NCBI GenBank assembly: GCA_947471505.1
Contig: CANIWM010000020.1
Location: forward strand, 1 to 64,000
Source of the DNA: Chthoniobacteraceae bacterium
GTDB lineage: Bacteria; Verrucomicrobiota; Verrucomicrobiia; Chthoniobacterales; Chthoniobacteraceae
Length of the DNA: 64,000 nucleotides
Direction of reading: 5' to 3'
The notes under the pieces were generated by a model. It saw only the letters and a list, made by a program, of their open reading frames with translations. It searched no databases and had not been told where the DNA came from. A program made the translations under genes and the position numbers. Each line of letters opens with the position of its first letter. The stretch's first letter is position 1. Of the stretch, positions 49,738-61,500 are shown piece after piece.

Positions 49738-50205
49738 ATGCCAGCTAAACTACCAAACCACGACGCCGATGAAGCGTCTCTCGATGAAGTCCGCGCCGTC
49801 TATGCCGACCTCGCCAAGCGCCCCGTGCAGCGCGACTGCATCCGCCGCACGGAATGCTGCCAGTTCAAGCTCACGGGCGTCATGCCACTCGTCACGAAGG
49901 GCGAAGTCGCGCTGATGGTGAAAGCCTTGCGCGCTGGCGGGCGCACCGAGCTTCCCACGCCCAAGATCGAAGGCGCGTGCCCGATGCTCTTGGCGAACGG
50001 CAAATGCCTCACGTACGAAGCGCGCCCTTTCGGTTGTCGCACCCACTTTTGCGAAGCTGCGGGCGGGCCTTACGCGCGCAAAGAAGTCATCGACCTCATC
50101 CGCCGACTCGAATCCGTGGACACCGATCTCCAAGGCGAAGGCCCGCACAAGCTGGACGTGGGCCTGAAGCGAATGCTGCGCGAGCTGAAGGAAGGGCGGC
50201 GGTGA
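49738..50205 (+). CDS. YkgJ-family cysteine cluster protein
   Basis: The 155-residue protein has eight or so cysteines arranged DCIRRTECCQF, GACPML, GKCLTYEARPFGCRTHFC, as in the YkgJ/CxxCxxCC family that binds zinc or an Fe-S centre. The motif pattern matches despite the first spacing being four residues. The rest is helical with a KLDVGLKRMLRELKEG end. Function unknown. It stands between the ABC permease and the NusG-like gene with short gaps on both sides. Confidence 0.8.
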   Translation: MPAKLPNHDADEASLDEVRAVYADLAKRPVQRDCIRRTECCQFKLTGVMPLVTKGEVALMVKALRAGGRTELPTPKIEGACPMLLANGKCLTYEARPFGCRTHFCEAAGGPYARKEVIDLIRRLESVDTDLQGEGPHKLDVGLKRMLRELKEGRR

Positions 50206-50294
50206 GTGGAGTGACGAAGGCCATCTCGCGCTGAGCAAGAGCAGCACGCTGAACGCTTGCATTTTCCCGCCGCGATTTGAAAAATGCCCCGCAC

Positions 50295-50843
50295 ATGCCC
50301 ACTCACGGCAGCAACACTTCACCGGACCTCTCATGGTTCTGCCTCCGCTCTCAGCCCTCGCGGCAAAACGTCGCGGCGGCGCATCTGCGCTCGTTTGGCG
50401 TTGAGGTGTTCAATCCCCACATGCGCCTGCGCAAAGCCACACGGCTCGGTGTGATGTGGCGCAGCGAGCCGCTTTTTCCCAACTACCTCTTCGCAAAGTT
50501 CTCCCTCGTGGAAAGCCAGCGCCGCATCCGCTACGCTTTCGGCGTCGCTGACATCGTGCGCTTTGGCAGCACGCCGCGCATCGTCGCAGAGCGCGAAATC
50601 GCGGACCTGCAAACGCAGTGGGGACCGGCGGAAGAGTTCACCATCGAGCGTCGTGTGAAACCCGGCGACGTCGTGAAGCTCAGCGGGCGCCTCTTCCACG
50701 GAGTCGAAGCCGAAGTCCTCTGCCTGCTCCCCGCCCGGCAGCGGGTGAAAGTGCTCATCGACTTTCTCGGCGGGCCGAAAGAGACCGAGGTTGCCGAGGG
50801 AGACGTGGTCCCAGTGGGGCTTCCTCAGGTGGTCCGTAGTTGA
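50295..50843 (+). CDS. NusG/RfaH-type transcription antitermination factor paralog
   Basis: The protein has 182 residues from the ATG at 50295 (an earlier in-frame ATG at 50277 adds six). It has an NGN domain (WFCLRSQPSRQNVAAAHLRSFGVEVFNPHMR, PLFPNYLFAKF) and a C-terminal KOW domain (VKPGDVVKLSGRLFHGVEAEVL). The FP-YLF core and the missing long acidic parts of NusG place it with specialised paralogs such as RfaH or UpxY, which act on long operons, frequently surface polysaccharide ones. The polysaccharide operon in this window (21-26.8 kb) is a possible target, but no ops-like element was identified. Confidence 0.82.
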   Translation: MPTHGSNTSPDLSWFCLRSQPSRQNVAAAHLRSFGVEVFNPHMRLRKATRLGVMWRSEPLFPNYLFAKFSLVESQRRIRYAFGVADIVRFGSTPRIVAEREIADLQTQWGPAEEFTIERRVKPGDVVKLSGRLFHGVEAEVLCLLPARQRVKVLIDFLGGPKETEVAEGDVVPVGLPQVVRS

Positions 50844-50857
50844 GCGCGAACACGACG

Positions 50858-52759
50858 CTACAACGTGAAATAGATCGTCGCGCCTTGGTCCACGGCCCCA
50901 TCCGCCCAAGCGTGACCGCCGTGGCGGTGGAGAATTCGGAGGACGGTCGCGAGGCCCACCCCGGTGCCTTCAAATTCATCGGGCCGATGCAGGCGTTGGA
51001 AGGGCGCGAAGAGTTTGTCGGAGTAGCTCATGTCGAAGCCAGCGCCGTTGTCGCGGACTCGGTAAATGCGACGTCCTTTTTGCTCATCCACGACAAACTC
51101 TACGCGAGCATCCTCGCGACGAGCCGTGTATTTCCACGCGTTGTTAAATAGGTTTTCGAGCGCGATGCGGAGCAGCGATGCGTCGCCGCTCACGATTAGA
51201 TCGGGCTGGATGGTGACGAGGACTTTACGGGCGGGAAAGCTCTGCTGGAGCTCCGCGCAGATGTCGGTGGCGAGCGTGGAAAGGTTCACATCCTCCCGGC
51301 TCATCTCGGTGCGGGAGACACGGGAAAGGTTGAGCAGATCGTCGATCAATCGAGCCATACGCTGGGTGGCGGTGCGGACCCGGATCATAAAGTCCTTTCC
51401 GAGCCCTCCGAGGAGGTGGCCGTAGTCTTCGATCACGGCGAGGCTGAAGCCATCAATGGAGCGGAGTGGAGCGCGTAAGTCATGCGACACCGAGTAGCAA
51501 AACGCCTCCAGCTCCCGATTCGCCGCGGCGGCATCTTCGATGCGGTGTTCGAGTTGCTGGTTGAGGTCGAGAATGTGGTGCTCTGCGCTCTTGCGATCCG
51601 CGATGTCTCGAATGAATGCCGTGAAGGCAATGGAGCGACCGGTGCCGACGCCGGTGATGGACATCTCTGCCGCAAACGGAGTTCCATCTTTGCGCACTGC
51701 GCTGATTTCGAGCAACCTGCCGATGGCTGGCCCAGTGCCGGTTTCACGGGCATTCGCGAGTTCCATCCGGTGTCGCGGGCGATCTTCATAGGGGATGATG
51801 AGTTCGGCGAGTTCGCGACCTGTGGCCTCGTCGTGTGTCCAGCCGAAGATGCGCTCTGCTGCTTTGTTCCAGCCTGTAATGAAGCCGTCGCGCTTCATCG
51901 TCACGACCGCGTCGAGCGCGTTGGAGAGGATGGAAGTGGTGCGCTCTTCGCTGGCGCGTAGGGCGGAGTTTGCTGCTGCGAGTTCGTCGGTGCGCATGGC
52001 GACCCGGAGTTCGAGTTGCTCGTTCAGGCGGCGGAATTCCATCTCGGCTTGAAACTGCGGAGTGACGTCGTATGCGAAGACGACCACGTTGGTGACGGCG
52101 TTATCCGGCCCGAGTAGCGGGGCCTTATCCACGCTCGCCCAGCGCATCTCGCCGCGCACCATCCATCGCTCGATGGACCGCCAGACGGGGTGGCCGGTGG
52201 CGATGACTTGCAGCGTCTCGGCGAAGCACTCATCGGGCGAGTCCAACCCTGGCTTCATGTCCTCGCGGCGCTTGCCGATGAGCTTGGCCTCGTCGATTCC
52301 GAGCACGGTGGAGACGTAGCTGTTCGTCTGCACGATGATTCCTTTGCTGTCCAAGAGCCAGACTTCGGCGGTCACCGCTTCCATCTCGGCTTCGAGTCGG
52401 TGCAGGTGGTGGACATCGCTGCGCTGCACCGTCACATCGCGCGCTGCGGCGAAAATGCGGGCGTCTGCGGAAGAGCATGTCCATTCGATCCAACGCCAGT
52501 CGCCATTCGCTGCGCGGCATCGCACGCAAACGGCGACTCGCCCGGCGACTGGGGGCAAAGAGCGGAGCGCATCGAGCCAAGTCTGCATGTCCTCGGGGTG
52601 GATGAATCCGCTCGTGCCTTCGGCCATGAGCGCGCTGCCGGGGCGTCCGAGCAGGAAGCGGAACGCGTCATTTGCGGCCAGCAGCGAGCCATCGCCTCCC
52701 AAGACTGCGAGAGGCTCGGGTGAAAGATCGAAGAAGTCGGAGGTCGCAGATTGGGCCAT
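50858..52759 (-). CDS. multi-PAS sensor histidine kinase
   Basis: The protein is 633 residues and soluble, with three PAS domains: about 5-120 (PLAVLGGDGSLLAANDAFRFLLG), 135-250 (EVWLLDSKGIIVQTNSYVSTVLG) and 280-390 (DAVVTMKRDGFITGWNKAAERIFGW). Coiled coils separate them. The HisKA H-box is FCYSVSHDLRAPLRSIDGFS, followed by the N-box ENLFNNAWKYT and G-box EGTGVGLATVLRILHRHGG. PAS ligands cannot be deduced. No response regulator is adjacent, so the partner is elsewhere. The start at 52759 lies 17 bp after the ligA stop, so the two may be co-transcribed. The frame is also open further upstream over ligA, which is a shadow. Confidence 0.88.
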   Translation of the reverse strand: MAQSATSDFFDLSPEPLAVLGGDGSLLAANDAFRFLLGRPGSALMAEGTSGFIHPEDMQTWLDALRSLPPVAGRVAVCVRCRAANGDWRWIEWTCSSADARIFAAARDVTVQRSDVHHLHRLEAEMEAVTAEVWLLDSKGIIVQTNSYVSTVLGIDEAKLIGKRREDMKPGLDSPDECFAETLQVIATGHPVWRSIERWMVRGEMRWASVDKAPLLGPDNAVTNVVVFAYDVTPQFQAEMEFRRLNEQLELRVAMRTDELAAANSALRASEERTTSILSNALDAVVTMKRDGFITGWNKAAERIFGWTHDEATGRELAELIIPYEDRPRHRMELANARETGTGPAIGRLLEISAVRKDGTPFAAEMSITGVGTGRSIAFTAFIRDIADRKSAEHHILDLNQQLEHRIEDAAAANRELEAFCYSVSHDLRAPLRSIDGFSLAVIEDYGHLLGGLGKDFMIRVRTATQRMARLIDDLLNLSRVSRTEMSREDVNLSTLATDICAELQQSFPARKVLVTIQPDLIVSGDASLLRIALENLFNNAWKYTARREDARVEFVVDEQKGRRIYRVRDNGAGFDMSYSDKLFAPFQRLHRPDEFEGTGVGLATVLRILHRHGGHAWADGAVDQGATIYFTL

Positions 52760-52776
52760 AGATGAAGTGGGTGAGG

Positions 52777-55164
<2,388 letters not shown>

Positions 55165-55171
55165 TCAACTC

Positions 55172-55579
55172 TCAACGCCCCCAGCGCCGCACGATGACCA
55201 TATATACAAAAGCCGCGAGGGGCGCGCCGGCAGTGGCGCCGAGGGTGTCGGCGAGCCAGTCCCAGACGTCGAGGGCGCTGCGGCTGGGGGTGAACTTTTG
55301 GTGGTATTCGTCGAGCGCGCCGTAGGTGGAGAGGCATAGCACGGCGATGAGGCATATCTTTTTCCAGGGCCAATCGGTGGTGAGGCGGAGGGCGGGGACG
55401 AGGGCTAGGACGCCGGAGAAGAAGGCGATGAAGTGGAGGAGTTTGTCGCTGGCGTCGAAGACGTTCATTTCCGAGATCTCGGTGCTGCCGAGGGATGAGA
55501 GGTAGAAGACGGTGGAGACCCAGATGAGGACGCCGAGCCAGCAGACCCAGGCGAACCAGTGGAGGTGTGGGAGTTTCAT
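55172..55579 (-). CDS. VanZ-like membrane protein
   Basis: The 135-residue protein has four membrane segments (WFAWVCWLGVLIWVSTVFYLSS, LLHFIAFFSGVLALVPALRL, ICLIAVLCLSTYGALDEYHQ, ATAGAPLAAFVYMVIV). The VanZ-type core KLLHFIAFF...YGALDEYHQKFTPSRSALDVWDWLADTLGA carries the conserved acidic and His residues. VanZ gives low teicoplanin resistance in enterococci, but most family members have no known role. It stands alone between ligA and a large inverted repeat. Confidence 0.85.
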   Translation of the reverse strand: MKLPHLHWFAWVCWLGVLIWVSTVFYLSSLGSTEISEMNVFDASDKLLHFIAFFSGVLALVPALRLTTDWPWKKICLIAVLCLSTYGALDEYHQKFTPSRSALDVWDWLADTLGATAGAPLAAFVYMVIVRRWGR

Positions 55580-55618
55580 CGCCTAGGGAAAGGCTGAATA
55601 AAGCGGGAACCAAGTTTT

Positions 55619-55704
55619 GAAACCGCTAATCTCCGCTCATCTCCGCTAATCCTAGGGGCTTTCTCCCTCAAAATTAGCGAGGATGAGCGGAGATTAGCGG
55701 TTTC
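55619..55704. repeat. perfect 23-bp inverted repeat, extended to about 32 bp
   Basis: The arm 55619-55641 (GAAACCGCTAATCTCCGCTC and three more bases) is exactly complementary to 55682-55704. The next nine bases on each side (TCCGCTAAT and ATTAGCGAG) extend the stem with two mismatches, leaving a 22-nt loop. It also contains an internal CCGCTAAT direct repeat. It lies between trpC (stop 55737) and the VanZ-like gene (start 55579). There is no U-tract, so it is more like an extragenic palindrome than a terminator. Confidence 0.85.
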
Positions 55705-55736
55705 CTTTTCCATACTTCGATTAAATCAGCGTTTCC

Positions 55737-56552
55737 CTAGAGGAGGCCGAAGCCGACTAGCTCGCGGACTTGTTGGGGGATGCCGGGGAGGCCGGCGCGC
55801 ATGAGGGATTCGCCGACTAGGATGGCGTTGCAGCCGCAGTCGAAGACGCGCTGGGTGTCTTTGCGGGTTTTGAGGCCGCTCTCGCTGACGAGGAGGATGT
55901 CTTTGGGGGCTTCTTCGCTGAGTTGTTCGGTGGCGGTGAGATCGACCTCGAAGGTGTGGAGGTTGCGGTTGTTGATGCCGATGAGCGTCGCGCCGAGGTC
56001 GATGGCGCGTTCCATTTCTTCGTGGGTATGGACTTCGACGAGGACGTCGAGCTGACATGCGAGGGCTTCTTTATAGAGGAGTTCGAGCTGGGGCTGGTCG
56101 AGGGCGGCGACGATGAGGAGGATGGCGTCGGCTCCGGCGACGCTGGCTTCCCAGATTTGGACGGGGTGGATGGTGAAGTCCTTGCGGAGTAGGGGGAGAC
56201 GGGTGGCGCGGCGAATCTGGGCGAGGTAGCCGAGGCTGCCTTGGAAGAATTGCTCGTCGGTGAGGACGGAGATGCAGTGGGCTCCGGCGGCTTCGTAGGC
56301 TTCTGCGGTGGCGACGGCGTCGAAGTCGGGGGAGATGACGCCTGCGCTGGGGCTGGCCTTTTTGACCTCGGCGATGAGGGCGAGGGAGAGTGGGTCGCCG
56401 TTTTCGTCGCGCCCTTGGTCGAGGGCGGCGGCGAATCCGCGAAAGTCGTTGCGCTCAAGCGCGGCGGCGCGGAGGTAGTCGGCTTTGGGGAGGATTTTGG
56501 CGACTTCGGTCTCTTTGACGTCGATGATTTTTTGCAGGCGCGTGGGCAGCAT
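55737..56552 (-). CDS. trpC: indole-3-glycerol phosphate synthase
   Basis: The 271-residue TIM-barrel enzyme converts CdRP to indole-3-glycerol phosphate in tryptophan synthesis. Conserved blocks are ALIAEVKKASPSAG (catalytic Lys), LPLLRKDFTI (Lys), LDVLVEVHT (Glu), IGINNRNLHTF (Asn) and LVSESGLKT (Ser/Gly phosphate loop). It is a stand-alone trpC, not fused to trpF. It follows purQ by 11 bp, giving an unusual purine-tryptophan operon; other trp genes are absent from the window. Confidence 0.94.
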   Translation of the reverse strand: MLPTRLQKIIDVKETEVAKILPKADYLRAAALERNDFRGFAAALDQGRDENGDPLSLALIAEVKKASPSAGVISPDFDAVATAEAYEAAGAHCISVLTDEQFFQGSLGYLAQIRRATRLPLLRKDFTIHPVQIWEASVAGADAILLIVAALDQPQLELLYKEALACQLDVLVEVHTHEEMERAIDLGATLIGINNRNLHTFEVDLTATEQLSEEAPKDILLVSESGLKTRKDTQRVFDCGCNAILVGESLMRAGLPGIPQQVRELVGFGLL

Positions 56553-56563
56553 GGGCGCTGGTG

Positions 56564-57226
56564 CTAGGCGAGGGAGGCGAGGATGCTTTGGAAGATGATG
56601 CGTCCGTCGGTGCTGCCGAGGTGCGGGTCGCAGGCGCGCTCGGGGTGGGGCATGAGGCCGAAGACGTTGCGTGCGGCGTTGCAGATGCCGGCGATGTTTT
56701 CCGTAGCGCCGTTGGGGTTTGTGCCCGAGTAGCGGAGGAGGACGCGGTTTTCTGCGTTGAGCTGGGCGAGGGTGGTGGCGTCGCAGACGTAGTTTCCTTC
56801 GCCGTGGGCGATGGGGATATTGAGCAGGCTGCCGACTGTGGAGCCGGAAAGAAACGGGCTGGCGGTGCTCTCGACGCGGAGCTGGACGTGCTCGCAGATG
56901 AAGCGCAGGTCGCGGTTGCGGACGAGTGCGCCGGGGAGGAGTCCGCTTTCGCAGAGGATCTGGAAGCCGTTGCAGATGCCGAGGACGAGGACGCCCTTCG
57001 CGGCTTGCTCGATGACGCTCTTCATGATGGGCGAGTAGCGGGCGATGGCTCCGCAGCGGAGGTAGTCGCCATAGCTGAAGCCACCGGGGAGGACGATGAG
57101 GTCGAAGCCCGCAGCGCTGGTGTCTTTGTGCCAGACAAACTCGGTCTGGAAGCCTTGCTCTCTAAGGACGAACTCGCAGTCTTGGTCGCAGTTGGAGCCG
57201 GGGAAGCGGATGATGGCGGCTTTCAC
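56564..57226 (-). CDS. purQ: phosphoribosylformylglycinamidine synthase subunit PurQ
   Basis: This 220-residue class I glutamine amidotransferase has [15 protein letters not shown] at the start, the nucleophile Cys in [13 protein letters not shown] and the His-Glu pair in [11 protein letters not shown]. It supplies ammonia to PurL in the fourth step of purine synthesis. The three-subunit form (PurS, PurQ, small PurL) is indicated because purS is immediately upstream. purL is not in the window. The start overlaps no gene; 3 bp separate it from purS. Confidence 0.95.
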   Translation of the reverse strand: MKAAIIRFPGSNCDQDCEFVLREQGFQTEFVWHKDTSAAGFDLIVLPGGFSYGDYLRCGAIARYSPIMKSVIEQAAKGVLVLGICNGFQILCESGLLPGALVRNRDLRFICEHVQLRVESTASPFLSGSTVGSLLNIPIAHGEGNYVCDATTLAQLNAENRVLLRYSGTNPNGATENIAGICNAARNVFGLMPHPERACDPHLGSTDGRIIFQSILASLA

Positions 57227-57229
57227 TTT

Positions 57230-57460
57230 TTAGGCTCCGAGCTGGATGGTGTAGTCCTCGACGACGGGGTTGCTGAGCAGGTCGCGGGCGATTTCGTGGA
57301 GCTGGGCTTCTGTCGCGCCTTCGACCTCGAGATCGATCACTTTTCCGACGCGGACGAACTTTACCCCCGGCATTCCGTGGTGACGCATGGCGTCCCGAAC
57401 GGCGACCCCTTGTGGGTCGAGAATGCTTTGCTTTGGCATGACGAAGACTTTGGCTTTCAT
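57230..57460 (-). CDS. purS: phosphoribosylformylglycinamidine synthase subunit PurS
   Basis: The 76-residue protein has the PurS pattern: AKVFVMPKQSILDPQGVAVRDAM, VRVGKVIDLEVEG and ARDLLSNPVVEDYTIQL. PurS is a small structural subunit that links PurQ to PurL. The ATG at 57460 gives the family N-terminus; the open frame upstream to 57607 is a shadow of the divergent gene's leader. First gene of purS-purQ-trpC. Confidence 0.95.
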   Translation of the reverse strand: MKAKVFVMPKQSILDPQGVAVRDAMRHHGMPGVKFVRVGKVIDLEVEGATEAQLHEIARDLLSNPVVEDYTIQLGA

Positions 57461-57564
57461 AGAGCGTTGTTGGGTAAGGAAGCGGCTGGCTGGTGTCCAG
57501 ACTCGTTTGGAAAAAGTGTGTTTCCGGCTTCCCAAAGGGGCGGATTCTCTCCACATCGGCGGCC

Positions 57565-58557
57565 ATGCTCTACCGCACTGCTCTTCTCTTCTGCTCACTA
57601 CACGCAAGTCTCCACGCCGCTGGCTTCGGCTTCAAAACGAACGGCACCGAGAACGTGGACCTGGAGCGCGACGGCGTGGTGCTGGCGCGCTTCATGACGG
57701 CGCACGACGCGTCCACGCCGACGCGCAAGACGGACACCTACAAGCCCTACTTGCACCTCTTCGACCCGAGTGGCGCGCTGCGTTTGACGAAAGGCCCCGG
57801 CTTTCAGTTTCCGCATCATCGCGGGATTTTCGTGGGCTTTAATAAGATCGCCTTCGAGGGGAAAAGCTACGACCGCTGGCACATGTCCGGCGGCGACCAG
57901 GTGATGAGCAAGCTGCTGCCCTTCGAGGTGACGCCCGACCGCGCGGTACTCGCGGCGGAGGTAAATTGGGAGGGCGCTGCGGGCGCACCGCTGATCACGG
58001 AGGAACGCCGGATGACGTTCACCGCTGCGGCCAAGCCGTTCTACCTCGGAGTGGAGCTGGAAAGCTCGCTGAAGCCCGTGCGCGGCGAGGCGACGCTAGA
58101 CGGCGACCCCGAGCACTCCGGCGCGCAGTTCCGCCCCTCGGAGAAAATCGACGTCACGAAGACGACCTACATTTTCCCCGGCGAAAATGTGGACCCAAAG
58201 AAGATGCGCGACATCCCGTGGGTGGCGGAGATTTTCACCGTCGAGGGGAAGACGTTCACCGCATTGCTCCTGAGCGATCCGGCGAATGCGAAGGGTGCCG
58301 CCTTTTCCGCGTATCGCGATTACGGTCGGTTCGGCGTGTTCTCGAAGGGCGTCGCGAAAGTGGACGCGCCGTTCAAGGTGCATGTCCAGTGGCTCATCGC
58401 CGAGGGCGAAGTGCGCGACGCCGCCGTGCTCCAAAAGGCGTGGAATGCTTTCGCGAAAAAGGACGAGCCGACGCCCGTGCTGACGGTCCGCGCCGCCGAT
58501 GCCAAAGCCGCGCCGAAGAAACCCGCTGAGCCCAAGGCGCAGCCTGCCGCGCAGTAG
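57565..58557 (+). CDS. secreted DUF6807 (PmoA-like) protein
   Basis: The 330-residue protein has a signal peptide (residues 1-19, SLHAAG). The DUF6807 domain follows, with KPYLHLFDPSGALRLTKGPGFQFPHHRGIFVGFNKI (HHRG signature), WHMSGGDQV, and DPEHSGAQFRPSEKI carrying conserved acidic and His residues. The family is common in PVC bacteria and Bacteroidetes near glycan utilisation genes; its activity is not established. The tail is Ala/Pro/Lys-rich. Its last 164 bases overlap, on the other strand, the end of the giant surface protein. It is divergent from purS. Confidence 0.82.
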   Translation: MLYRTALLFCSLHASLHAAGFGFKTNGTENVDLERDGVVLARFMTAHDASTPTRKTDTYKPYLHLFDPSGALRLTKGPGFQFPHHRGIFVGFNKIAFEGKSYDRWHMSGGDQVMSKLLPFEVTPDRAVLAAEVNWEGAAGAPLITEERRMTFTAAAKPFYLGVELESSLKPVRGEATLDGDPEHSGAQFRPSEKIDVTKTTYIFPGENVDPKKMRDIPWVAEIFTVEGKTFTALLLSDPANAKGAAFSAYRDYGRFGVFSKGVAKVDAPFKVHVQWLIAEGEVRDAAVLQKAWNAFAKKDEPTPVLTVRAADAKAAPKKPAEPKAQPAAQ

Positions 58558-61500
58558 TACGCCACGAGCCCCCCGCGATGATCGCGGCGATTCTCATGGT
58601 AGTCGGGGCTGCGGTGAAAGTGTCCTCAATGCTGCCGCGCAGGACTTTGAACTGGTCTTTGTTGTTGGTGAAGATGAGGTCCGCGTCTTCGTCGCCGTTG
58701 ATGTCGCAGGCGTAGAGCTTGGTCGGCGTGAAGTTCGTCGGGAAGATCGCCCCGGCTGTGAACTTGCCGGTGCCGGAGTTGGTGATGGCGGATGCGGTTT
58801 TGTTGGCAGTGCTCGCGGCGAGGTCGAGGTCGAGGTCGTCTTCAAAGTCCGCCGTGGCGACCAATGTCGCGCCTTTGGGGGCGGCTACGAGGTCGTTGAT
58901 TCCGAAGCGTCCCGTGTTGTAGCCCATGATGAATGCGATGCGGTTCTTGGCAATCATCCCGACGAAATCGAACACGCCGTCGCCGTCGAAGTCCCCCGTG
59001 AGGAAGGTCGCGGGTTTGAGCCCCGCCCCCGTCTTCCCGATGAACGAGACAATCGGCGCGGCAAAGCCCTGCGTGCCCTTGCTGGGGAGCATGTAAATCG
59101 CGGGCTTCAGTCCGCCGTTCGTCACCGCGAGGTCGGTGCGTCCGTCGCCGGTGAAGTCGCCCGCCACGAGCGCGCCGAGGGCTTTGCCCGCCTTGAGCGT
59201 GGTGGCTGGCGCGAAGCCGTTGCCGTTGTTCAGCAAGACGTTCACGCCCTTCGTTTGCAGCGCGGCGAGGTCGAGTCGCCCGTCGCCATTGAAGTCGCCC
59301 GAGACGAGGTTCTTCGTCGCTTTGCCGCTGAAGAATATGCGCGGCGGAGCGAAAGTGCCGTCGCCATTTCCCGTGAGCAGGAACACGGCCTTGCTCGCAA
59401 CGCTCATAATCACGACATCCGCGTTGCCGTCGCCGGTGAAGTCGGTGGTGAGGAATTCCTTCCCGCCTTTCACCGCTGGCAGCAGCGTGCCCGTGCCGAA
59501 GCCGCCGTTGCCGTTGCCAAGGTGGAGGTAGAACTTCGCGCCTTTGGTGATGATGAGGTCGAGCTTGCCGTCGTTGTTGAAGTCGGCGAGCGGGCAGCCT
59601 TCATCGTCAATAATGGTGAGCGTCGCGGAAGCCTGCGCGCCGAGCGTGGTGCCGCCCGTGGGACTGCCAAGCGTGGAGGTGAACGTTTCGTCGGCTTCGC
59701 CCAAATAGTCGTTCCGCAGCGGAACGCGAATGGTCTTGCTGATCTCTCCATCCCCAAACTGCACAAGGATCGGCGTCGCCGTGAAATCGCGCGTCGCGTG
59801 TGCCGTGCCCGCCGTCAGCGAGACGAGGACCGAAGCCGCGCCCGCCGCGCCATCCGTGCGCAGAACGATTAGCGGGATGCCGCCACTATGCTCGCTCGCC
59901 GATGCCGTGGTACCGAGAAACTGGAACGAGCCCGCAGACAGCCGCACGGGGAAAGCGTCGTTATCCAAGATACTGAGTGTCGCGCTGCCGTCCGCGCCCA
60001 CGGTCGGCTCGGTGAGCGTGGTGAGCACGACTTCGCCCGTCGGCGTATCGAGCGTGAGAAGCACAGTGCGCTCGCCGTTCACCGCGTAGTCGTCGAAGAC
60101 CGGAACGAACGCGGACGCCGAAGTCTGGCCGTCCGCAAAAAGCAGCGTCGTGGTGAAAGGAATGAAGTCCAGCCCATCGCGCGCAGTGCCTGCCGAGGCT
60201 GATAGCTTCACGCTCGCCGAGCCGCTGCTGCCGCCCGTGCGCAGGACGGTGACCAAGTAGCCGCCGCTATCCTCGCGCGTCTCCAGTTGCGTCGCGCCAA
60301 AGCCAAACGCGCCGCCATTCGGCGTCTCGTCGTTCACGATAGTCAGCCGCGCGGCAGGCACATCGCCGAGCGTCGCGCCGCCGAGCGGAGTCGTCAGCGT
60401 GACGATGATCGTCTTGTCCTCGCCAATCGCCGAGTCGTCTATGAGCGAAACGGCAATCGTCTTCTCCACCTCGCCGTTCGCAAAATTCACCGTGCCGCTG
60501 AACGCCACGAAGTGCTGCCCCGCCACCGCCGTCCCGCCCGTGACGCTATAGCTGGCGCTGATTGCGCCGAGGTTCCCATCCGTCCGGCGAACCGTGAACG
60601 TCGCCGTCCCCGCATTCTCCATCGCGGAAAAAGCTGGCGCGGAAAACGCCAGCACGCCCGGCTGATCGTCATCAATAATCGTCGCCGTCCCCGTGCTGCG
60701 AGTAGGGCTCAACAGCGCGCCGCCCGTCGCACCGCTGAGCGTAAATGTGAACGTCTCATTCGCATCGGCGAGGAGGTCGTCGGTGATGGGGATACTCACC
60801 GTTTTCACGCCCTCCTCGCGGTCGCCCCACGAAAGAACCTGCGTCGTTGCGGTGAAGTCGCTGCCCGCAAGCGCCGTCCCGCTCACCGCTGTAAAAGTCA
60901 CGCTCACCGCGCCATCGAGCCCCGCGATTCGCTCCACGGGGATGATGAGATTTCCGCCGCTTTCGCTCACTTTTGCGGTGAGCCAGTTCAGCCGGAACGC
61001 GCCCGCCACCGGCCCGCCGATGAAGCGCGAAAGCTGCGCATCGGCACCAGTGAAGGAGTTGCCACCCGCGATGACCACACGCCCGTTTGCCTGCACGAGC
61101 AAGTCCGAGCCAGTGCCGTTTGAGCCCCTGCCATTGGGCCCAAAGCCCGAGTCCGCACGCCCGTCCGGCAGCATCCGTGCAAAGCCGTTCCCACTCACCA
61201 CGATGATTTTCCCCGCTTCATCGAGCGTCGCATCGCGTATCTCTCCGATGAACGCGCCGACGATTTCTTTCGCTCCATTCGTGCCGAAAGAAACGTCCGG
61301 CGTGCCGTCCGCGTGGTAACGTAGCATGAGCAATCCACCGCGCAGGCTCTCGGTGAAATTGAGCGACGACCCAGCGGGCTTCGCAGAGCCGTAAGCCTGC
61401 CCGAGCAAAAGGATGTCGCCGCCCGGCAGCGTCACGACTTCTTGAATAGACGCGGTGTCCGTGTACACGAGTCCCGGCGAAAGCAGCGTCGCCGCCGGAT

